A DNA stretch of 64,000 bases from Tenodera sinensis (taxonomy: Eukaryota; Arthropoda; Insecta; Mantodea; Mantidae): the NCBI GenBank assembly GCA_030765045.1, contig CM060965.1, positions 149,816,874-149,880,873 of the forward strand. The letters run 5' to 3'. The notes beneath the pieces are model-generated. The model did no database searches. It was given only the letters and a program-made list of their open reading frames with translations, and had not been told where the DNA came from. The translations under genes were made by a program, and so were the position numbers. Shown one piece after another: positions 35,735-48,349 of the stretch. Numbering within the stretch: position 1 is the first letter of the stretch; the number at the start of each line of letters is the position of its first letter.

Positions 35735-36376
35735 ATATCGGGTGTAAGAGAAGTCATTACACTAATTTAAACCGGTATTTGGAACACATTTTGTATCTTA
35801 CGTTTTTGTCTCTGAACATTTTCTACGGAGATATTTTAGTTTTGTCGAAACAAGTTGGCAACATCGCAGATTGTGTGGGTGTCACTTTCACTAGGTCAGT
35901 ATATAAACACGTTTCACTTCTGTTACCACGCGTCTCGTGCACTTCCATGTTTACTGTCCGAGTGTAGGCCAATGATAATCGTTATCTCCCAAAACATTAC
36001 ACCACCCTGCAAACAACCGAGCTTTTTACATACAGAAACCGGTTTAGATCGTGACCAACTTCAACGCAACCTTGATGAGTTACTTTACGTCTGAAAAACT
36101 GCTCGGGGTATTCCTTTAATTGTTTTAAGTGATTAATTATTTCGAAACCCTGTATGATGTCCCATAATTGCTACCTTAACTATGTCAAAAATAAGCTACT
36201 TTACGCATCTTTCAACTAACAAACTACTTTCTTGGTACATTCTTGTGGAATTAGGCATCCCATTTTTTTTCCGAAATCGGCTAATCAAAGAAGAAAATGT
36301 CATTACTTTTTTGTTTTTAATGCTTTTATGAAGCACATATTAGAAGAAAATCTATAGTTCCCTTCCACCCGGTATT
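35735..36376. mobile_element. Possible TIR element of about 640 bp
   Basis: The left end TATATCGGGTGTAAGAGAA and right end (reverse complement AATACCGGGTGGAAGGGAA) match at roughly 14 of 19 positions. The interior has no recognised protein. Flanking duplications are not obvious. This is a tentative call. Confidence 0.35.
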
Positions 36377-37674
36377 TTTAAAATAGAGGTTTGCTAAGGC
36401 TGTTTGTTAGCTCGCCGGAAACAGGGTGAAAAGCCAAACTAGGGGTAGTAAGGACTCCAAAGTTAATGGGTTCCAACCAACTTTCACATAAAACAGACAG
36501 CAGATATACGCGATTGTAGCATGTGACGTTTGAAAGAACGAATTAGGAGTGTATTGAAATCTTGGAAATTTCAGTATTAAGCAACGAGGACCAATCACAT
36601 ACAAGCATTTCATATGCTTAAAAGTTTTGTATATGTTAGGAATGAAAAGATGCCAGTCCTGAATCACTATTACTTCCAGTTTTGACTTCAGCGCGAGCGG
36701 TTCAGGCTGTAAAGTTGGCGTAAAATATAGGAACATAAAGTTCAAGGGATTTAGAGAAGCGCACATATATTTGCAGAGTCAATCAAAACAACAGCCTTAA
36801 CGAACCGCGCAAATGTAATACAGGGAACCCAGTGTGGTAACAACTTGGTGTAACGACAACGAACTGTTTTTAGTGTTAATATGTATAACAATGAACTACA
36901 AAAACATTTATATGTATTTATTTCGTCAATACTAAACTCCTTACTATCTATGCCTGACTAGAGATATGTGCTGAGTATTGTATTTACAAGTTAAACACAG
37001 GAACTGAACGCAATATAATGATAGACATTTTAGGTTCCATTTTTAATTCACAATATGTAAAGTAAATACTAATAGCAAATCGAGCCATAAACCGCCCCAA
37101 TCTATATCTCGCAAGATGTTTAATAATTACAGTCATACCATAAACCTGTAATGGAGAATCACACTTTTATAACTGCATTATCGCCAGGCACATCAACGAG
37201 CTGTCTTCCTTTACACACTGAGTTCCATTAGTTTGTTCAAACTCCACTCATCCTATGCTTGAAATGAATGTTGAACGATCTGTCAATCTGTGATAGAGAT
37301 TGTTAATTTGCTTCAGTATGTCTCCTTAATTATACACACATGGACATAGGCATTCATACAGTTGCAAATACGAACTAAGATTTTTATTTTGAATATTTTC
37401 CGGTTATAAAACTTAGAACAAAGTCCACAATATGAGCTTCAGACATCTTATTTAAGTACAGATATAATAGAATTGCATTTGCTTTGTTCTACATTAATAC
37501 ATGAAATCTTTGCTCTCATAGGTTGAATTTTATCCATAACATTGTGTATATGTACAACATTTGAAGGGAAAATTAAAAAAGAAATGTTTCTACTCTTATA
37601 ACTACTTCTCTTAACTGTTTGGGCATTGAGTGGACAAGTGTTTTCTAGTTGCTTCTGCACCAGTATTATGTCAT
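36377..37674. other. Unassigned region
   Basis: A 119-codon minus frame (36407-36766) has no recognised domain. Nothing else supportable. Confidence 0.35.
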
Positions 37675-37985
37675 TCTGTCAGAAGAAGCTATTTTGGTTG
37701 AGATTTGCTGGATATGTGGTGTTTTCCAGATCTCTCCACAGGTGCTCAAAGGAGTTGAGATCCGGAGATTGTCCATAAGCGGACAATCTCTGGAGAATGA
37801 CTAGGGCCATAGTGGTTGTCACCTAAATTCAACTTCAAGACACTCTTCTTCAAATTGCCTTCATTATGACAGTGTAGTCATATTTCCCTCTATGAATACT
37901 AGTTCCCATAGACCATAAATAGCCGTGCGTTCCCAGACCATAACACCACCTCCATGTTCAACAATGCAAATGTAACATTGTAAAT
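37675..37985 (-). pseudogene. Tc1-type transposase relic
   Basis: On the minus strand, GGGVMVWERTAIYGLWELVF (about 37962-37900) matches the GGGSVMVWG core near the second Asp. A decayed DNHYGPSHSPEIVR follows where Tc1 has QQDNDPKH. Then PDLNSFEHLWRDLE (about 37780-37735) matches the SPDLNPIEHLWDELE block with the third Asp. Frames shift between blocks, and the N-terminal half is missing. Confidence 0.8.
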
Positions 37986-38750
37986 GTAATGTCAATAGAT
38001 AAGTACACCAATAAAATGTTTGAAGCTCTTATGTGTCTCAAATATGTGCGCTTTTAAGTGTAGAAATGTTCAAAATAAAACATTTTGCTTTTTATTGGTA
38101 GCTATACGAATACTTATTGTGTAAGTAATGCCTCTGAAATTAACCTGTGTAAGAGCTTTTTATAACGTTAACGCTTAAAAGCAGTTTGGAATATCAGTTA
38201 TCCAGGTTAGGAATAATTGTCTTCCACCCACATGTTGTGATACTCCACAGACGAATAGGTTATTCATGTGTGCCTATTGTGAAATATACTCCGTATCTAC
38301 GTCAAATAGCTCGACATGAAAGCCACGTGTTGTTGCCTACATGACGTCAAGTCCACGTGCTAAGGATCAGGCGAGGTCGATAATCCACCACGGTATTGAG
38401 TGTGATTGACGGCCGGTAGAGGCGACCCATACAAAATGTCATTGGCTCACGGACAACGTCGGATGTTCGATAGCATTTGTAGGTCAGGAAGAAATTTTGG
38501 TGTTCTGAGGCCTGACGGACAGTCCCATCCTTTACTTGGACGTTTTGGAGTAGAAGTAACCCTCAGCTGAAGATATCAGATTACTCAAATACCGGGAAGC
38601 AAAAGACCTCCAAAAGGGCTGCGTGGTGTTTTGCCTGTCCACTTCCTCGGTGCTCGTTGGCGTCTACCACTATCATAGAAAGGCGCGGGTGAAACCATAC
38701 AGCATTTTTAAAACTAGGTTTTAAAGGCTTTACTTACTATCTTTATGAAA
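37986..38750. other. Unassigned region
   Basis: 38330-38700 is GC-richer and may be the terminal non-coding part of the neighbouring mariner relic. No TIR partner found. Confidence 0.35.
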
Positions 38751-38754
38751 GGAG

Positions 38755-39035
38755 ATGCTGAATCTGGTCATCCATATATTGTTGGCACCTCTTTAGAAAA
38801 CTCACTCGCCGAGGTTCACTTTGAGAAATGCTGTAATTTCCTGGCGGATGTTTTATTTTAATTATTCCAGAGTGTGTGCGTTTGCCTAAGCTACCTTAGA
38901 GATAGAAATCGCAGGGGGGGTAGGTCGTGAGACCGAGGGGGCCAGAAATCTCTACTAATAATTCTGTCTTGAAACACGCTTTCAATTGTTATCGAAAGAT
39001 TAGCCGAATGAGCTGTTGCAGAGTCGTGTTAAAAA
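38755..39035 (-). pseudogene. Mariner-type transposase C-terminal relic
   Basis: On the minus strand, HDSATAHSANLSITIESVFQ (second catalytic Asp), DRIISRDFWPPRSHDLPPCD with the third Asp 33 residues later, an in-frame stop (FYL*GSLG), then KRCQQYMDDQIQHLL near the normal C-terminus (RC...G.HFQHLL). It is similar in type to the relic at 26570-27047 but is a separate copy. The N-terminal half was not found. Confidence 0.82.
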
Positions 39036-40740
39036 GGCAAATTTACGCTCCGTCTTATATTCCATGTGTTAACTGTTATCTTCTTGTTGTAATCATTTAG
39101 TGTTACTTTAGATATTTTGCATCTTAATTTTAATCATTTTTTTTTCTTCAAATTTGAGTTTGTCGTATATCTTTGTATTCTGGATCTTTATGGTCACCTG
39201 CAATGTCAGGCAGATGTCACAATTTTTGTTTGTGAAATATATATTCTCTCAAAAAAGGGGCAAAATTGCATTCACGTGTGTACGTGCGACAACCGTTCAC
39301 TCGAAAAAATAATTGGCCCTATAACTGAAAATCTAATATTGTTCATGAAGTAAGCTTTCATGATGAAAACTTTGGTGCATTGTACGCCATAAGCGAGAAA
39401 GGTTTCTCAGAAATCCAATAAGGATTATAATGTATAATCAAAAATACGCTTTTGCATTTAACACATATAATGGAAGCATCAATCAATATCAAAACAGTTC
39501 GTTTTTGTCATTCACAAATAATCGATTTGCGACCCACATAGGTCTCTTCAGCATTGAAGCTCGTCGCTGCTTGTGCTGCTCATTGAAGTTTTCCGGCTGC
39601 TTCCATCCAAACTGCTGATTGCATTCTTCGGGGCGACATTTGCTTCCAAACTTTTAATGAAACAAACAGTCTCATTTCTGTAATGACTCTTGCTCCATCC
39701 AGATATTTTGCCGCAGCTGTTGCTCCGACTTCTTGAAGGCTAAATCCGTAGTAGTAGTCTGTATGGGTATATGTTCTGTGAATAGGGGATTACTTGATGC
39801 AGAATTGAGTTTGAATTAACTATACATTTTTTCAGTTCAGTCATACGTCCACTAGCACATCTAATGTCTTCTCTTTAACAATTACAACAATTTTAACCAA
39901 ATTGGGAAGCTTTTCTAATGTCAACCTGCGCAACACTTTCTCTGACTTACTATTTCCAGCTAAGCTCTGCATCTTATGAATAAGCTGATTAGACTTCACA
40001 TCGCATAGTCCTAGTCCAGTGATTAGCTTAATCAGTGGTTATCGTTTATTTAAATATATTTAAAAGCTTTCGCTTTGGAGTGGACTACCTTTTTACATCT
40101 TTACCTTTTAAAATGATGTCAATTTTTAATGTATTTTGGTTCTAATATAGCGCAATTAGAAAGCTACATCTTCGAACCACGTTTTATCCTTAAAAAGACA
40201 CACCCACACCCACACACACGCACGCACACAAACACACACTTGTATATTACCTGGCAAAGCGTTGAGGCGTATTGACCTTGGTGGCCGAGCGCAACGATCG
40301 TTTCTTATCTTGTGTATTAGAAGAGCGAAATATCAGTAACTTGGAATATAGTCAGTGATAAAACACAAATAGATGATCTCTCGCACCTGCCGATGTATGA
40401 GACGTTGGTGTCCTGGAGATATGATTACATCTGAACTAATGTACGCACACCGTCTGGCCATGTTTATGCGATAAGCTCACATAAACAACTGGACAGTTTC
40501 ATATTCTTTCCAGTACGCTTCGTGGCTTTGCCAGGTAACACGTCTGCATTTCTTATTTCTTTCGAATTGTAATTTTGAACATAGAGTTCATTACCTCTTA
40601 ATATAACTATAATATATGCCTAACAACGGTTTAAATTGATTGTTTATCTATATGATGACAAAAAATGAATGTACATCCCATTCGAATTACCGTCAAGAGA
40701 CATTCGTTTGAGGAGGTAAACATTCAAGTGTATAGATATC
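39036..40740. other. Unassigned region with a CA-rich tract
   Basis: CA-rich imperfect repeat at 40197-40242. Nothing else supportable. Confidence 0.4.
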
Positions 40741-41293
40741 AGTAAAGGCCGGAGGGATGTGCGCTCGCATGCGATACAAGTTAGCTGGACGCAGAGTATG
40801 AATGACGTTAATAATACAGCACGCATCAAATGTGGAAACAGTCATTAAAATCAGGAGTCGTAAACAAGGTAATGTAGTAATCTGCGTACTAGCGAATCAT
40901 TGCCTTGCAAGTGTATACAGACGCAAGATCAAGGTGGAATATAATGCGACTATTTAGTTTCTTCTCACAGTGTGCTGCACATATGGGGTGATAATATTCC
41001 TTAGTGTTCATATGATGCTTGTAAGTTGTGCTGTAGTGAGACGGTTTTCATGGTCAGGTTGTACCCACCTGCTTTTGTTTACACGCGCGAGCGATGGCAG
41101 TAAAGTCCATGTGGAAAAACGCACACGTCTCCGGCCTTATATATCAAGGATGGCTCTCAAACACTGGGCATGGCGCATGAAAGTAGGTTCTCCCAGATGG
41201 AGAGCTTGTTTATAAGTAAATGGTAAACCATGGTAAACCGCCTCTGCAGCACAACCTACAAACGTCATAAACTATGCATTCTAGAATTGCACT

Positions 41294-41352
41294 TCAACGC
41301 TTATACATACTGCTATTTATTAACAACGCTTATACATACTGCTATTTATTAA
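41294..41352. repeat. 29-bp tandem duplication
   Basis: Two adjacent copies of a unit that starts AACGCTTATACATACTGCTA and ends TTATTAAC. Confidence 0.95.
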
Positions 41353-41925
41353 CTATAACATCGTCACAGAGTGCATTACACTGGGTTACAATGTACTTTC
41401 GTAAATTATTAAAAATGGAATTTCGACACCTGCAACTGAAGTAGTTTCTAAACAATAAAACATTTCTTTCTACGTCATACGATGTCGGAGCTGCAAATGT
41501 AAAGAATTCCACTCTGTCGTCTGGCGTGTTTTCCTTCTTAATGATTTTTAAAATTTCACACATAGCTTGATAACCAATATTTATGTTTAGAACTTTCTGG
41601 AATTAAGCTTTCACCTTTTTGATGCCTCGCACAAAAGCTATCCCATTAATTCATTTAGCATAAATCTTCTATTATGCTTATGCTCTTGGAGATTTCTGAA
41701 CCCGATTTTGCTAATTGTTTAATAGCTTTGGGCAACACTGAGAAATTGTAGGATATGAACTGAAGATTTTCAGATAGTTCATGCGATATCAGAGACTGCA
41801 GTAACAATAGCAGATGAATCTGCATCATATAGAGCGCTAATAACGTTTACAATTTCATTGTAATGCACCATATAATACGTGACGGTCTCTATCCAAGTAC
41901 CTCATCTTGTAATTATTGGCTTCTG
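41342..41925 (-). pseudogene. hAT transposase C-terminal region, decayed
   Basis: Read on the minus strand from 41915: KPIITR, a stop where Trp is expected, then GTWIETVTYY (family pattern TRWGTWL.A..YY), then NEIVNVISALYDADSSAI, then LPKAIKQLAKSGSEISKSIS, then after breaks FFTFAAPTSYDVERNVLLFR followed by NLRKYIVTQCN, stop near 41342. The last block matches the hATC dimerisation region (P.TS.DVERSFS.YK..L...R.N....NL). The N-terminal BED finger and the first catalytic part were not recognised. At least three stops or frameshifts are present. Confidence 0.82.
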
Positions 41926-44046
41926 CATAAACTTGCAAGACAATGCTTCACTAGTTCGCAGAGTATCACGGTACGTTGTTTTCGACTCTTGCTTCTATAC
42001 ATTTGATGCCTGTGCTGCACGAGGCTCGCGCGAAATACAGGCTACGGTCCGATTGCGTCATCCTTGGAACAGCTGATTGAAGGGAACCGACCGAAGCCGA
42101 ACGTGAATATGACTTCCCCGTTTGGAGGAACAGCGTAAGGATGTGATATCCACTGAATTGTCACTCATTATTAAAAATAAAAACACATAACAAAAATACC
42201 TGCACAATATTATAATACGTTACATAAATAATAAATCACATATCAGTATAATAATGATTAACTATCTATCTCAATAGCTGCTGTTATTGCCATCAAATTG
42301 TAAATACGAGGCACATGATTATTGCCAAACTTAATTCCACTGAAACTGAATATATACATGTAAATGGAAATATTCCATCCTCATTATTTTGATTTTTAAT
42401 GGCCCATTGTGACTAACCATATATTATTATAACTAGTCAATCATATTAAAATAATGGTAATATTGATATGTTGCCTACCCCGGAGAAGCTGGAAGACTTA
42501 TTTTTCAATATCACTTGTATAAAGTAGGTACTTACCAATGTATCCACTTACCTTACATAATATTTATTAATGATGGAATCTATAAATGTTAACTTATTAT
42601 CAGCGGGACATATATAGTTTTTTCAGTTTCAGTTTTGTTTATTGAGAGAAATTTAGGCCTGGTGCCGGTACAAAGGACCCGGCTTACAGGCTACAATTAA
42701 CATTAACTTACAATTATAAATCTTTACAAAGTTTACAGTTTTTGGGTTTAACAAAACCCATACGGTGACCATACCAAGAAGTTTTTGGGTGTGGATTTGT
42801 CCTTTAGATAGGCATCCCAGAAATTGAAGCAAAATACTAATTAAACTCAGTCTATCAACATTTACCATGCTGGTTTGGTAAATTTGCACATAAATAGCAA
42901 TTATCAACAATAGGCTAAGCTGTGATACCTGTGTTAATTTGTAAAAGTGGAGAAAGAGTTGAGAAATGATGTTATAAAGTTAGGTTAGGGTTGCATATTA
43001 TTATTGATGGCAGGTGTGGATGCTGCCTCTGATAACACAGGCTAAATTTTGATAACACAGGACTCTGTCATCCTTTTCATATAGGTAGGTACACATTAAC
43101 CTAGGTGTCGTTGCCTACATAATTCCATCATGTGTGAGTAAAGACAGGGGATAAAAGTTGACCCAAGTGTAATAGTTTTCCCTTTTTGATGAAGGGGGGA
43201 AAAATGAAAATCACCTAGGTACTGCCTGTTTTGTAAATGTATTGATTAACTTGGTAAATGTTTTGTTCACATTCATTGCATTTAACTGTTACCAGAATGG
43301 TTTAACAAAAACCAACCCATACCATCTTTAGTTCAACAGTTTTTGGGTGTAGAATTGTCCTTTCAACGTGTTTCATATATATAAACTGTCCTAATTAGTT
43401 TTACGTCGATACACACTACAACGTCGACCTATATTGTTCAATTCTACACCTAAAACAAAAGTAGAATTACATACCTTTCAGTACCGGTATGACCAAGTTA
43501 CAATATAGGTTATGGATTCTTGAATAACTTCACTGAAGAATTAACCATTTCTTAAATCAATTAAAATTACACACTATAAAGGAAAATAGTCATTTTAGTT
43601 TAATAGTTCAACTATAACAAGTAGAACTTACGAAAACCAGGCGAAAAACTGTTCAGTTGCTCAAAAGAAACCGTTAAAAATTTGAGCGAATAACACGTGT
43701 ATACAATTCTCTTACTAGAGCAAGAAAACTACTGCAAAACGAATTTTGATTACTTTACGCCATTTACAAATAAATACAATCACAAACACAATCACTGAAA
43801 CAGCATATACCACCACTAATTCACTTTCAATTAAGCAAAATTAACACGTGTTACCAATAACTTTCAACACTGGTAGCCATGTTTGTATATCTGTTCACAG
43901 AACATAGGTTCTCCTATCTCAGCTGATCGATTCGTTTCTAGGCCTTCTATAACGTGGGCCTCGGTGCTGCACTTCTGACGTCATTCATACTCTGCGCCCA
44001 GCTAACCTGTATCGCATGCGAGCGCACATTCCTCCGGCCTTTATTT

Positions 44047-45936
44047 ATAAGTAATACTGGGGAATGTATAACATATTTCAAGAAATTAAACAGAAATGTA
44101 AAAATAATATATCGTGGTAAATATAAATGAGCTGTACATGACCTTGTAAGGGATTTCTAATGTAACCAATGTATTTAAACAGTATTCCCGTCTCAAATTA
44201 TGAATTAAAGTATATACAGCTCGTCTGAAACGTCCTGACATTCCCCCACTCCCAAAGCAAAGATGCATAGTAGCACTGAGCAATCCACTTATGTAAGAGA
44301 AGTGGTGGTCAGTGTTCCAGTTGCCGTGAGTCATAAGTTCATACGTTGTATATGCGACTGATTACTTTTTAGTCACTTGCTCCCCCACCACTCTCACCAC
44401 TCTCACATTTGTTCTCACTTGCACATATGGAGTGTTACGACGTTTAAGAGAAGCTGTACTTTCAAGGGCAACAGGATATAATTAAAATAATAAACGAAGA
44501 AGGGGGTTGTTTCTTATCGTGATTGTAGAAACTGGTTCAACAATACATATGACTAAACATCCCTAATATTATTCCAAAAGCTCTAGTATTAGAAGTAGTG
44601 CTTAAATTTAACAGAAATATTTTAGCAATATAAATATTTTTTGGTTGGTGACAGATATAATAGCACATAAACATTTATATTATTTATTTTGCATTAAATA
44701 AAATAAAATCATTTCTTTTCAAGTTTTTTATATATACACAGCACTACATAGACACCAGCCAAGTGGATGTGCTGGTTATTTCCTGTATAGCATATATTCT
44801 TTCCATTTAAGATGTATTTAAAAAGCAGTCCTGGTTGCATTGAAGAAAATACAAGAAAATATGCGTTTATTGATTTATGCAAATTGGATAACTTTTCAGT
44901 CTCCAACAAATGCTGAACTTGAAACTTAGTTTTCACAATATAATTTTACACATAAACAAGTAGTTCATCCGTTTAAAGTGAATTAAAGCATAAATAATAT
45001 AAAAGTTTTTGCAGTAGGAGTTAAACAGTATCCATAATGATATTTAATTTGTTTATTGCTCAGTAATGTTTGCCTGAGACTCAATTCACTAATGCCTAAA
45101 AGTACTTACGATGAAGCAAATAAGGAATTCAAAAGAGAAATTTAACAGGAATTTCTATAGTTACGTAAATTTTAATCGGTTTAATAAAACAATGAATGCC
45201 ACCCCTACGGTGTATTACTGCAACTTCAATACTAATGCCAGGCGTGCTCAGTGGGCAGGAAACTGGGCTAGACCAGTCTGAGCCAGGCAGTGGGTCACAA
45301 TTGCAGGTGATAGGGATACAGTGGTGGCAGATTCTTTTATACTGTTCTATTTTTTACAATATATTTACATTACATACAAAGATGTGGGCATTATCTTGTA
45401 CTGCGCATTTCACATATTTCCTGTAAGTGAGGGAATGTCTGGACATACACTTCCAGAATGCCTGTCATTCGTGAACGATGTTTTGGACTTCGAAAGCTTT
45501 AAGACTGAAAAACGTTTTCATATAAATATGTAGAACCAAAATGCACGCAATAGCTGCCGCCTTCGTGTGTAGTCCAGAAAATCTATTCTGTGTAAGGTAC
45601 ATATAAAACTGAGTTATATCATTCGCCATCCAAAACTTCTCCTTAGTAAGGATGTCACATTGTAAATCTATTAATTCTAATTGGATCATTTGTAGACACA
45701 GTACATCAACCGAACATGGTGATATGAGATAGCAAAATCCAGCTCAAGAGACTCCAAATTCTCAAATCTTTTCGTAAACGCTATATTTAGGTTATCCAGA
45801 GACTGAATAAATGTCTCAGCTAGATCATAATTAATGTTTGCTGAGAATTTTATCACATTGAGAAAATGCATGAAATTACGATCCTGGAATTTCTTCCACA
45901 ACATCTCCAGTTTCTTTTTCACTACACGAATGCTAG
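44047..45936. other. Unassigned region
   Basis: AT-rich DNA between the hAT relic and family R copy E. No recognised feature. Confidence 0.4.
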
Positions 45937-46643
45937 AAAAAAATCTGATGTATTGAACTCACATGGCTTTCTCTACTCTTTTACTAACCATTCTTACAAA
46001 CTCTTATTCCTATATCTTCTTCGTGTTAGTTGAGATAAACAGTTGCAGAAATATTCTTATTGCTTATTTCCTTGTAGGTGCAAGGGGGATATTAGGACAC
46101 AGTACGCCTTGTGCGATAGTCAAATTTGATATTCCGTTCTCTTTGCACACTTAACATACAAAAATGAACAAGGACGTTCCATTTCACGAAAGTTACAAGT
46201 TTTCCGAAGCTCACACACATAACAAGGAATATCTCCGAAATGGTTCAACCTACAAGAAAATTTATTGAGACATAAATCGTGTATTTTAGCAAGACTTACA
46301 TTTTTTGTACAGTATGATTTGGTCTATCTCTATCGGTTTACCGGTTATGCAAAAGTCGCCCAGAGTAAATGTGATCACAAGAGCTATAGCCAGAGAATTC
46401 AAAATATACATTTCATTTGTCGTAAAAATATCTCAAACATATGACACTAGTCAAAATCGTTAGAGCCATTTTCAAGAAAATCAAAATTTTCGAACAATTT
46501 TCCATCTAAAGGGTAGTTTAGGGTGGGGCTATTTTCTTCAAAATTTTGTGTCGCATCCCTGAAAGACATTAAACTTAAATACCAAGTTTGGTTTTTAACA
46601 TACTTTTCGTTTTTGAGTTATGCTGTCCACAGACACACAGACT

Positions 46644-46691
<48 letters not shown>

Positions 46692-46815
46692 GACCTTTTT
46701 TAAAAATGCTTTTTTTGGTTTCAGGGAGTCTCAGAACCTATATTTCCGGTGAAATCTCGACATCGAATTTTTGGGTGGAATACAATACTTCCTCTACTTA
46801 CCAGTAGAGAAAAAG
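45937..46815 (+). mobile_element. Family R element, copy E (with (CA)n core)
   Basis: It starts AAAAAAATCTGATGTATTG, has GGCTTTCTCTACTC, the body, a (CA)n core at 46632-46688 and the full 3' block (TTTCCGGTGAAATCTCGAC, GGGTGGAATACAATACTTCC), ending TACTTACCAGTAGAGAAA. The 3' hairpin is intact. Confidence 0.8.
46632..46688. repeat. (CA)n microsatellite inside copy E
   Basis: About 28 CA units preceded by a CAGACTGACA degenerate start, at the same family position as the cores of copies A and C. Confidence 0.96.
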
Positions 46816-46925
46816 ATACAATTAAAATAAGATGTGAAGCTTTCCTGACCACGAATATATTCAAGGTGAACATAGTCACTACACCTGACTCAAAGCCCGA
46901 GAGCAACTTATATAAGATACAATTA
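46815..46925 (+). repeat. Dispersed repeat, copy 2 of a pair (partner 4190-4290)
   Basis: It begins immediately at the 3' end of family R copy E. It shares GATGTGAAGCTTTCCTG and AAGCCCGAGAGCAA with the reverse complement of 4190-4290. The partner copy is also preceded by a TAGAGG-like remnant. Confidence 0.6.
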
Positions 46926-47611
46926 ATTTTTTTTTTTCCCCACAAAAAGTATTGAGAGCTTTCAAATGACTCGTTATGTCAGTAACTCCCTCGTTTATAG
47001 CTTCAACTTCCTAGAAATGAAATTGTCGGGTAAATAAAATTATAAATAAACTCTCATAATTCAGTAGTTGATATCAACCACATTGAAATAAAAGAGCTCA
47101 CCTTTATGTCGATGGTGTCTTTTAAATTTGCAATTAGCTGCAAACGCCCACCTCCCTGAATACTTTTTCTTTTTACTATTACGGAATATCCGCATTCTAA
47201 ACATTTAGCAGTTCTCCAACTTTTTATTTATACTAAAACTTGGTCTGTCCTCCGCCGAATGCTTATTCATAGGACCAGCCGCCACTGCAGGGAGACAAGC
47301 TGTTTGTGTATGCAGCCAAGACCATAACACGTGACTACTACTCTGCCCACCCGCGCTGTCTACCGAGCGCCCACTAGACAATATGCCCGGTGTAAGCATG
47401 CCTGCTTTATCTGGTTAAGAGGTTGATAGCGCCATCTACACTATATAAATTAGAAGTATAACACATTTAGGTAAAGATAAGGGTAACAACGCTGTAGCTT
47501 TAAACAATAAAAACAGTACTTTGATATAATAACCTCTGAATCTGTATTAATGTTATGGCATTCCACGTGCTGTGGGATAGGTCAAAACCAATTTTAGTTT
47601 TTCTATAATGT
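46926..47611. other. Unassigned region
   Basis: 47220-47420 is GC-richer and may be a repeat; no motif recognised. Confidence 0.35.
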
Positions 47612-48349
47612 GTTTAGAGTAAGTAGAGGAAGTATTGTATTCCACTCAAAAATTGGATACAAACTCTGCCTGGAACCAAAAAGCATTTTCAAGAATAGGC
47701 AAAAGTGTGTGTGTGTGCGTGTGCGTGTGCGCGTGTCTTGTCTATCTACAGCACAACTCAAAAAAGAAGTGATTAAATACAAAGCTTGGTATTTAAGTTC
47801 ACTGTCCTAGGGATCTGATACAACGATTTTCAAGAAAGTCACTCCATCCCAAAATACTCTTTACAAGGGAGTTCTCTAAAAGTTTTAATGGCTTAAAACT
47901 GGCTCAAATGATTTTGACTAAATTACATTATATTTATGAATTTTCACGGCAAATGAAATATACATTTTGAATTTTCTGGCAATGGCCTCTAAACTACAGC
48001 TCTGCTAATACACGTTAAAATGCTTTGCTCAAGAAGTAGCTCTGCTCAATGACTTGCATAACTCTCAAACAGTAAGAGACAAAGTTTTAAAAAATCATAT
48101 AAAAATATAGAGTTTGTTAATGCACACAATTTACAGCAGGTAAACAGTTTCGTGGACTTAATCATTTCTGAGATATTCCTCGTTATTTGTTTGAATTTTC
48201 TAAATTTCTAATTACTCAAATGGAAAGTCGTTATTCGTTTTCCTTCTGCTGGTAAAGAAGGAGAATGGAATTTAAAATGCGCCACCTAGCGACTAGCTCT
48301 TAAAGTTTTGATTATTGCTGAAGCTTACACCATACCTACGCCATTGTAC
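47612..48349 (-). mobile_element. Family R element, copy I, 3' part
   Basis: The family in reverse: TAAGTAGAGGAAGTATTGTA, a shortened 3' block, a GT-type core at 47705-47737, and the body up to ACCATACCTACGCCATTGTAC, where a solo LTR interrupts. The rest is at 49376-49515. Confidence 0.75.

Larger units (their letters stand above)
40741..44046 (-). mobile_element. hAT-like element bounded by about 70-bp inverted repeats (about 3.3 kb)
   Basis: The segment 40741-40812 is the reverse complement of 43976-44046 with about five mismatches. Shared parts include GGCCGGAGG, TGTGCGCTCGCATGCGAT and GGACGCAGAGTATGAATGAC. Inside is a decayed hAT transposase on the minus strand (41342-41925). Long TIRs and about 3.3 kb fit a hAT or related DNA transposon. 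An 8-bp duplication was not visible at the outermost matching bases, so the exact ends are open. The interior also holds a 29-bp tandem duplication (41294-41352) and a related pair of segments around 42735-42800 and 43310-43370. Confidence 0.75.

Noticed and set aside
36407..36766. 119-codon minus-strand frame
   Set aside because: No recognisable domain; chance openness cannot be excluded.
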